DNA from: UMGS1279 sp045577495
GTDB taxonomy: Bacteria; Bacillota; Clostridia; Oscillospirales; Acutalibacteraceae
DNA: 28,692 bases
NCBI GenBank assembly: GCA_045577495.1
Contig: JAZNIK010000064.1
Location: 1-28,692 of the forward strand
Direction: 5' to 3'
Part shown: positions 23,219 through 28,692 of the stretch, piece by piece
Layout of the letters: every line of letters begins with the position of its first letter
Numbering within the stretch: position 1 is the first letter of the stretch
The notes under the pieces: generated by a model
Told to the model about the DNA's origin: nothing
Databases searched by the model: none
What the model saw: the letters and a program-made list of their open reading frames with translations, nothing else
Position numbers and translations under genes: made by a program

Positions 23219-23995
23219 ATGATTAAAAATAAACTGCGTATACTGTCCTGTTTGTTTTGCGCAACTTGCTTGTTGTTTCTTATGCCTACTGCCGTTTTGG
23301 CAGAGGGTGTTAAGGCAAGCGTTGCAGAGCATGAGCTAGTGATAGTTTTACCAGAGGGAAGTGTTCCTTTAACTGAACATAACGCCTCAAAACAAAGTGA
23401 AATTATTGAATCCTTTGGATATACAGTTACTTCCTTTAAAAACTATTTAAAAACAAATCAGATAATTTTGTTTGCCGCTGCCCCTGATGATGTTCAGATT
23501 TCTATAAAAAACTGGCATAGTGATTTTGCGGCGGATACCGAGGATATGTCGTACCTCTCGGATACTGCTTTAACATCTGTTGCAAAACAGCTTGTTACGG
23601 TTTCGGGTGCTACATATAAAACCGTTTTGGTAAATTCTATGAAGCTTATTGAGGTGCGTAGTAATGGTAAGGATAGCGGAGGGGATTTTTCCTCAGTTCA
23701 ATATATAACCATTCGAAACGGAGCATTCTATTCGGTAAATATCGCATTCAGTGGTAAATTAAGTGATGAAAAGGTACAGTCTGCTTGGGATATTATCTGC
23801 GGTATGAAAATAAAAGATAATATTTCAAAAAGCGCTTGGGATTTTTCATCAATTTTTGAGATGATACTCCTTTGTGCCTTGATAATAGTTGCATTAGTTG
23901 CAATAGTTTTAATCGTTCTATCCTTTGTAAAGGATATACGCTCTCGTAGGGCAGATACAGCCGATGAGGTTGAATATATCGAACGAAGAAAATAA
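23219..23995 (+). CDS. exported, membrane-anchored hypothetical protein
   Basis: A 258-residue protein I cannot assign. It has a signal peptide (about 1-29, ending TAVLAEG), an extracellular domain of roughly 180 residues with beta-rich segments, and one C-terminal membrane helix (about 213-236) followed by a short basic/acidic cytoplasmic tail (DIRSRRADTADEVEYIERRK). The topology is type I: out by the signal peptide, held by the C-terminal helix. No catalytic motif seen. It begins 3 bases after folD with AGAGGA as ribosome site and is the last gene before the operon terminator. Its place after lgt in the operon hints at envelope work, without further proof. Confidence 0.7.
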   Translation: MIKNKLRILSCLFCATCLLFLMPTAVLAEGVKASVAEHELVIVLPEGSVPLTEHNASKQSEIIESFGYTVTSFKNYLKTNQIILFAAAPDDVQISIKNWHSDFAADTEDMSYLSDTALTSVAKQLVTVSGATYKTVLVNSMKLIEVRSNGKDSGGDFSSVQYITIRNGAFYSVNIAFSGKLSDEKVQSAWDIICGMKIKDNISKSAWDFSSIFEMILLCALIIVALVAIVLIVLSFVKDIRSRRADTADEVEYIERRK

Positions 23996-24006
23996 TTTTC
24001 AAAGTC

Positions 24007-24050
24007 AAAAAGTCACAGTGTAGTTTAAAATATTACACTGTGGCTTTTTT
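24007..24050 (+). terminator. terminator of the yfmF-folD operon
   Basis: A 16-bp stem (24007-24022 with 24034-24049, one T-G pair) and an 11-base loop, ending in a run of six T residues. It separates the five-gene operon from ypeB. Confidence 0.87.
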
Positions 24051-24116
24051 ATTCATATTTTTATAAAAAGGTGTAAAAATAACAAAAAAAGCATCTTTTA
24101 TAAAGGAATGATAAAA

Positions 24117-25457
24117 ATGGTTTTAAAAATCAAAAGACGTTGCATGGTCAGAATTGTGAGTTTCTCATTAGTTACGGTTTTGGTGGCAACAGGAACCTTT
24201 TTAAAAATGAACAATAGATTTAATTATATTGAAAGACAGTTGGTTCACAAATATCAGGCATCCCTTGAAGAACTCAGCGCAAGTGTAGATAGTATGGCAA
24301 TGACACTTGTAAAATCGCTTTATGCAGGTACGCCTGCGGCATTTAGCAGCATAACAAACGAGTTGGTGCTACAGGCGGGTTCTGCCGGTGCGGCTCTGTC
24401 GTCGCTTCCTGTTGAGCAACAAGGGGTAGAGAAGATATCAAAATTTGTTTCTCAGGTGAGCGATTATTCATTAGCGCTAACCAAAAAAATGGTCGAGGGC
24501 GAAAAAATTACCGAACAGGAAAGAAAATCACTATCATCATTAGCATCGGTTGCGGCAGATTTAAGCGTGAGGCTTGAAGAGGCACGAACTTTATATAACG
24601 ATTCACAAAATTGGCAAAGCGATATCGAATCGGCGCTTGATGGCGCAGAAAGTGTAAGCGGTTTGGATACCTCCTTTACTGAGGCGGAGGAAGCCTTAAC
24701 CGACTATCCAACACTAATATATGATGGTCCTTTTTCCGACCATATTTTAACCAAGGAGTCATCACTTTTAAAATCTGCAGAAGAAATATCTGTGGAGCAG
24801 GCAAAAATTAAGGCGGCAGATTTTTTGAAAATCGGTTCAGATAAGCTTTTAGAAACAGGCTCAGAAGATGGGCAAACTCCGTCGTATGTATTTAATTTTG
24901 ATGGAGGTAGCATAGCAATTACAAAAAGGGGAGGCTATGTGACCTATTGCAGAAAGGAAAGAGATGTATCAAACTCTCAAATGAGTTATGAGCAGGCTGT
25001 TCAAAAGGCGGCAGATTTTTTAAATTCTAAAGGCCTCGGAGAATTTAAAAGCTCCTATTATTTCACCGATGAGGGCGTGTGCGTTGTTAATTTTGCTTAT
25101 TATGAAAATGGAGTTGTATACTATACCGACTTGATTAAGGTGGGTGTTGCACTAGATACGGGGGAAATAGTTTTTTATGAGGCAAGAGGATATATAATGA
25201 ATCATAAAACCCGTAATTTATCTGAGCCAAAAAACACACCCGAACAAGCCAAAGAGTCGGTTAGTGAATTTTTAAAAATAAATTCTGTAGAAAAGGCGGT
25301 CATCCCATCGGGCGGAGAAAATGAAATTTTATGCTATGAATTTCATTGTATTGGAGAACAAAAAGAGGAGATTTTGGTTTATATAAACGCTGATACCTTG
25401 GCAGAAGAGCGGCTTTTAATATTATTAAAAACAGATGGAGGAACCCTTACAAAATAA
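24117..25457 (+). CDS. ypeB: germination protein YpeB
   Basis: The 446-residue protein has one N-terminal membrane segment (about residues 11-28), a YpeB N-terminal helical domain (about 35-200) and C-terminal PepSY-type repeats (EQAKIKAADFLKIG, YEQAVQKAADFLNSKG, PEQAKESVSEFLKI). YpeB is needed for assembly and function of the cortex-lytic enzyme SleB in spores, so it marks an endospore-former. Usually sleB sits just upstream; here it does not. ATG 24117 is preferred because AAAGGA lies 9 bases ahead and directly touches the ATG at 24108. No good sigma-A promoter is seen, in line with forespore expression. Confidence 0.9.
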   Translation: MVLKIKRRCMVRIVSFSLVTVLVATGTFLKMNNRFNYIERQLVHKYQASLEELSASVDSMAMTLVKSLYAGTPAAFSSITNELVLQAGSAGAALSSLPVEQQGVEKISKFVSQVSDYSLALTKKMVEGEKITEQERKSLSSLASVAADLSVRLEEARTLYNDSQNWQSDIESALDGAESVSGLDTSFTEAEEALTDYPTLIYDGPFSDHILTKESSLLKSAEEISVEQAKIKAADFLKIGSDKLLETGSEDGQTPSYVFNFDGGSIAITKRGGYVTYCRKERDVSNSQMSYEQAVQKAADFLNSKGLGEFKSSYYFTDEGVCVVNFAYYENGVVYYTDLIKVGVALDTGEIVFYEARGYIMNHKTRNLSEPKNTPEQAKESVSEFLKINSVEKAVIPSGGENEILCYEFHCIGEQKEEILVYINADTLAEERLLILLKTDGGTLTK

Positions 25458-25461
25458 AACT

Positions 25462-25490
25462 TTGCTTTTTTTATAAGTATGTGCTAAAAT
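25462..25490 (+). promoter_or_regulatory. promoter of the threonine aldolase gene
   Basis: TTGCTT (25462-25467), 17 bases and TAAAAT (25485-25490) preceded by TGC as an extended -10, ending 30 bases ahead of the start codon. Confidence 0.5.
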
Positions 25491-25520
25491 TATAATTACT
25501 AAAATGCAAGGAGAAAAGTA

Positions 25521-26546
25521 ATGCTGTATTTTGAAAGTGATTATACATTAGGTTCACATCCTAAAATTTTGGAAAATCTGCTAGATACGAATATGCAAAA
25601 CCTTTCAAGCTATGGTCTTGATTGTTATAGCGAAAGAGCTAAAGAAAAAATCAAAAATGCTTGTAATAATAAAAAGGCTGAAGTTTATTTTCTTGCGGGT
25701 GGCACTCAAACAAATAAAATTGTTATTTCATCACTTTTAAAGGCTTATGAGGGTGTTGTTGCCGCAACAAGCGGTCATATCTATCAACATGAGGCGGGAG
25801 CCATTGAGGCTTCGGGGCATAAGGTTTTAGAAATAGATTCAAAAGATGGAAAAATTGAGCCTGCCGCACTTAAAAAGTATTTAGAGGATTTTTACGCAGA
25901 TGAAAATCACTCTCATATGGTTTATCCCGGTATGGTTTATATATCACATCCAACCGAGTATGGAACATTGTATTCAAAGAATGAACTAACTATGTTAAAG
26001 TCAGTTTGCTCTAAGTATGATATACCGCTTTATCTTGATGGCGCAAGACTTGGCTATGGTATTATGAGTGATGAAAGCGATTTGACCTTAGAGGATATAT
26101 CAAGCCTTACCGATGTGTTTTATATTGGTGGCACAAAGGTTGGTGCCCTATGTGGCGAGGCGGTAGTTTTCACAAAAGAAAACACTCCAAAAAACTTTGT
26201 TACAATAATAAAACAAAACGGTGCTCTTTTGGCAAAGGGTAGAGTTTTAGGTGTGCAGTTTGATACCTTGTTTACCGACGATTTATATTTTAAAATTAGT
26301 AAAAATGCGATAGATATGGCAAACAGGTTAAAGGAAGTTTTAACTAAAAAGGGTTATAAATTCCTTATCAATTCGCCAACAAATCAGCAGTTTGTTATTT
26401 TAAGAAATGATAAACTAGAGGAACTTAAAAAAAATATAACCCTTTGCTTTTGGCAAAAGATTGATGATAATCATACTGCAGTGCGTTTTGCGACAAGTTG
26501 GGCAACAACTGAGAAGGAAATTGACGAACTTGAAAAGCTTTTATAA
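25521..26546 (+). CDS. ltaE: low-specificity L-threonine aldolase
   Basis: A 341-residue fold-type I PLP enzyme of the aromatic beta-eliminating lyase/threonine aldolase family. It splits L-threonine or allo-threonine to glycine and acetaldehyde. The catalytic segment is YIGGTKVGAL with Lys206 as the likely Schiff-base residue. YLDGARLGYG (Asp173) would bind the pyridine nitrogen, and GHIYQHEAGAIE (His86) stacks on the ring. The length is standard. AAGGAGAAAAG precedes ATG 25521. It is monocistronic, with its own promoter and a strong terminator. Related serine or phenylserine aldolase activity cannot be excluded. Confidence 0.88.
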   Translation: MLYFESDYTLGSHPKILENLLDTNMQNLSSYGLDCYSERAKEKIKNACNNKKAEVYFLAGGTQTNKIVISSLLKAYEGVVAATSGHIYQHEAGAIEASGHKVLEIDSKDGKIEPAALKKYLEDFYADENHSHMVYPGMVYISHPTEYGTLYSKNELTMLKSVCSKYDIPLYLDGARLGYGIMSDESDLTLEDISSLTDVFYIGGTKVGALCGEAVVFTKENTPKNFVTIIKQNGALLAKGRVLGVQFDTLFTDDLYFKISKNAIDMANRLKEVLTKKGYKFLINSPTNQQFVILRNDKLEELKKNITLCFWQKIDDNHTAVRFATSWATTEKEIDELEKLL

Positions 26547-26552
26547 AAAAAC

Positions 26553-26584
26553 AAACCCCCGAGTTTTTAAAAACTCGGGGGTTT
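26553..26584. terminator. perfect palindromic bidirectional terminator
   Basis: The 16 bases at 26553-26568 are an exact reverse complement of 26569-26584, a GC-rich stem flanked by A/T runs between converging ltaE and oadA. It can end both transcripts. Confidence 0.88.
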
Positions 26585-26593
26585 AAACTTTAA

Positions 26594-27991
26594 TTATTCA
26601 GAAAGGTCTTGAACAATAATTGTTTTAACATCGCCTTCGGGATGGTCTATCTTATTATTGCGCTTTTCTAAGAATTTTGCAGCAACCTGTGGGAATAAAG
26701 CGTAACTTAAAACGTCTTCCTCAGACCTAGCAAGTCCTTTAGATTCCTCGCGGTATTTTTCCATCTCGGGCTCTATTAGGTCGGCAGGACGGCAGGTGAT
26801 AACCTCATCGTCGCCGATAGCCTTTTTGCGAACTTCCTCGTTAACCTTGCCGGGAACCTGACCATACTCGCCACGGAGTAAGCCTTTAGATTCCTTGGTT
26901 ACCATTTTGTATCTCTCACCTGAAAGCACATTTAAAACTGCTTGAGAGCCTACAATTTGGCTTGTGGGGGTTACAAGTGGTGGATATCCAAAATCCTCAC
27001 GAACGCGAGGGATTTCTGCAAGAACCTCATAATATTTGTCCTCTGCATTTGCCTGCTTTAACTGAGAAATAAGGTTTGAAAGCATACCACCGGGAACTTG
27101 ATAAAGAAGTGTGTTAGTATCAACATTTAACACCTTGGGGTCTAAATCGCCTTGTTCTTTAAGCTTGTTAGCAACCTTTCTAAAGTGTGTTGCAGCATCG
27201 CTCAACTTTTCAAGGTCAAGACCTGTATCACGCTCGGTGCCCTTTAGGGTAGCAACTAAAGCCTCTGTTGCGGGTTGCGCAGTACCATTACCAAGAGGAG
27301 AGAGAGCGCAGTCAACAATATCAACACCAGCCCAAGCAGCCATAAGGTTGGTCATATCACCTGTACCGGTTGTGTTATGGGTGTGTAGGTGAATAGGAGC
27401 TTTAACAACCTCTTTAAGCTTTTTAACAAGATTGTATGCATCAACAGGCAATAAAAGGTTAGCCATATCTTTGATACAAATAGTATCTGCACCCATATCC
27501 TCGAGCTTTTTAGCAAGGTTAATAAAGTATTCTTCATTGTGTACTGGGCTTATGGTGTAGCTGATTGCAGCCTCACAAATACCGCCGTACTTTTTAATGC
27601 TCTTCATTGCTTGTTCCATATTACGAGTATCGTTAAGAGCATCAAAAACACGGATAATATCAATTCCGTTTTCTATTGCCTTTTTAACAAAAGCATCAAC
27701 AACATCATCTGCATAATGCTTATAGCCAAGAATGTTTTGACCGCGAAGAAGCATTTGGAGTTTGGTGTTTGGCAGAGCCTTTTTAAGCTCACGCAAACGC
27801 TCCCAAGGGTCTTCATCCAAAAAGCGCATACAACTATCAAAGGTTGCGCCGCCCCAACATTCAAGCGACCAATAGCCCATCACATCTAAAATAGGGCAGG
27901 CGGGGAGCATATCCTCAAGTCGCATTCTGGTAGCGGCTTGCGATTGATGAGCATCACGCAGAATGGTATCTGTTATATTTAACTTATTCAT
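26594..27991 (-). CDS. oadA: oxaloacetate decarboxylase alpha subunit, carboxyltransferase only
   Basis: The 465-residue protein is the carboxyltransferase part of OadA/PycB/transcarboxylase 5S. Signatures are ITDTILRDAHQSQAATRM with the metal-binding Asp, the CIKDMANLL segment whose Lys is carbamylated in the family, and the metal ligands in LHTHNTTGTGD. It takes CO2 from oxaloacetate (or a similar substrate) onto biotin. It stops at about the end of the conserved carboxylase domain, so the biotin carrier domain found in longer OadA proteins is missing and should be a separate protein. AAAGGTG precedes ATG 27991. It follows oadB by 28 bases, which supports a Na+-pumping decarboxylase rather than pyruvate carboxylase. 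Confidence 0.92.
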   Translation of the reverse strand: MNKLNITDTILRDAHQSQAATRMRLEDMLPACPILDVMGYWSLECWGGATFDSCMRFLDEDPWERLRELKKALPNTKLQMLLRGQNILGYKHYADDVVDAFVKKAIENGIDIIRVFDALNDTRNMEQAMKSIKKYGGICEAAISYTISPVHNEEYFINLAKKLEDMGADTICIKDMANLLLPVDAYNLVKKLKEVVKAPIHLHTHNTTGTGDMTNLMAAWAGVDIVDCALSPLGNGTAQPATEALVATLKGTERDTGLDLEKLSDAATHFRKVANKLKEQGDLDPKVLNVDTNTLLYQVPGGMLSNLISQLKQANAEDKYYEVLAEIPRVREDFGYPPLVTPTSQIVGSQAVLNVLSGERYKMVTKESKGLLRGEYGQVPGKVNEEVRKKAIGDDEVITCRPADLIEPEMEKYREESKGLARSEEDVLSYALFPQVAAKFLEKRNNKIDHPEGDVKTIIVQDLSE

Positions 27992-28019
27992 CTATAAATC
28001 ACCTTTCATAAGGATGGAA

Positions 28020-28692
28020 TTAACCAAATAGAGCAATCAAAACACCGGCGGCAATTGCCGAACCGATAACACCTGCTACGTTTGGACCCATCGCATGCAT
28101 AAGAAGGAAGTTGCTTGGATTTTCTTTTTGACCTACAACCTGAGAAACACGCGCCGCCATAGGAACTGCCGAAACACCTGCCGAACCAATAAGCGGATTG
28201 ATTTTCTTTTTAAGGAAGAGGTTCATAAATTTAGCGAGTAATACGCCGCCTGCGGTACCAAAACCGAATGCGATAATACCTAAAAGGATTATACCAAGAG
28301 TCTGCAAACGGAAGAAGGTTGCAAAGGTTGCGGTTGCACCAACAGAAATTCCGAGGAATACTGTTACAATGTTCATAAGCTCGTTTTGAACCGTTTTGCT
28401 AAGTCTTTCAACAACACCGCACTCACGCATAAGGTTACCAAGCATTAAGCAACCAACAAGTGGAGCGGCGGAGGGAACTAGCAAAGCAACGAAAGCGGCA
28501 ACAGCAATCGGGAAAACGATTTTTTCGGTTTTAGAAACAGGGCGAAGCTCTGTCATAACAATTGCGCGCTCTTTCTTTGTGGTTAAAGCCTTCATAATAG
28601 GGGGCTGAATAACAGGAACCAAAGCCATATATGAGTATGCGGCAACTGCTATCGGGCCTAGAAGGTGGGGAGCAAGCTTACCTGTAACAAAG
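28020..28692 (-). CDS. oadB: Na+-translocating decarboxylase beta subunit, partial
   Basis: The C-terminal 223 or so residues of a polytopic membrane protein, open at the right edge of the window: the frame continues through FVTGKLAPHLLGPIAVAAYS before the first Met. Sequences such as YMALVPVIQPPIMKALTTKK, MRECGVVERLSKT and GVSAVPMAARVSQVVGQKEN are characteristic of the OadB/GcdB/MmdB family, which decarboxylates carboxybiotin and exports Na+. It lies upstream of oadA in one transcript. The specific complex (oxaloacetate, methylmalonyl-CoA or glutaconyl-CoA) rests on the neighbouring OadA-type subunit. Confidence 0.94.
   Translation of the reverse strand, partial: FVTGKLAPHLLGPIAVAAYSYMALVPVIQPPIMKALTTKKERAIVMTELRPVSKTEKIVFPIAVAAFVALLVPSAAPLVGCLMLGNLMRECGVVERLSKTVQNELMNIVTVFLGISVGATATFATFFRLQTLGIILLGIIAFGFGTAGGVLLAKFMNLFLKKKINPLIGSAGVSAVPMAARVSQVVGQKENPSNFLLMHAMGPNVAGVIGSAIAAGVLIALFG

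Noticed and set aside
24051..24107. Sigma-G or sigma-F promoter ahead of ypeB (TTCATATTT element)
   Set aside because: A forespore promoter is expected, but no -10 element at the proper spacing matches well enough to call.
1..28692. CRISPR arrays, insertion sequences, tRNA or rRNA genes, phage genes
   Set aside because: No regularly spaced repeats, transposase or integrase motifs, tRNA cloverleaf or rRNA-like segments were seen on reading both strands.

Overview
The window is low-GC, gene-dense chromosomal DNA from an anaerobic, endospore-forming member of the Clostridia (Bacillota), most likely near the Oscillospiraceae/Ruminococcaceae. The pointers are an oxygen-sensitive glycyl radical enzyme with its activase, Na+-pumping decarboxylase subunits, the spore germination protein YpeB, strong AGGAGG-type ribosome sites, several TTG starts and sigma-A style promoters. 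This placement is an inference from gene content; no rRNA gene is present.

Layout. (1) 1-7404: the 3' end of an AraC-type regulator, then a tightly overlapping six-gene catabolic operon. It encodes a hydroxypyruvate isomerase-like TIM barrel, three Gfo/Idh/MocA oxidoreductases, a radical-SAM activase and a glycyl radical enzyme of unknown substrate. The third oxidoreductase carries a one-base frameshift at an A6 run. (2) 7425-9930: a CNNM/CBS/CorC membrane protein and the tRNA dihydrouridine synthase dusB. (3) 9950-14151: a polytopic membrane protein, an orphan substrate-binding lipoprotein and the helicase pcrA. (4) 14294-16632: a SanA/YdcF-like protein, three unrecognised small proteins in one minus-strand operon, and a YfcE-like phosphoesterase. 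(5) 16633-17141: no protein gene, but a strong promoter, about 370 nt of highly foldable RNA and a terminator, which I read as an independent structured ncRNA of a family I cannot name. (6) 17142-24050: cardiolipin synthase on the minus strand, then a plus-strand operon of two M16 peptidase paralogues (yfmF/yfmH type), lgt, folD and an anchored exported protein. (7) 24117-28692: ypeB, a threonine aldolase, and minus-strand oadA with a partial oadB.

How genes work together. The first operon looks like a dehydrogenase/isomerase/radical-enzyme route for an unusual sugar, polyol or sugar acid. Oxidation to a keto sugar by Gfo/Idh enzymes followed by TIM-barrel elimination or isomerisation is known from levoglucosan and C-glycoside breakdown. 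The added glycyl radical enzyme lacks the Cys-x-Glu signature of known eliminases, so its chemistry is open. OadA and OadB are subunits of a Na+-translocating decarboxylase. The other genes are housekeeping (DNA repair, tRNA modification, lipoprotein maturation, one-carbon metabolism, phospholipid synthesis) or sporulation-linked.

The two items most worth follow-up are the glycyl radical operon and the ncRNA at 16762-17129.
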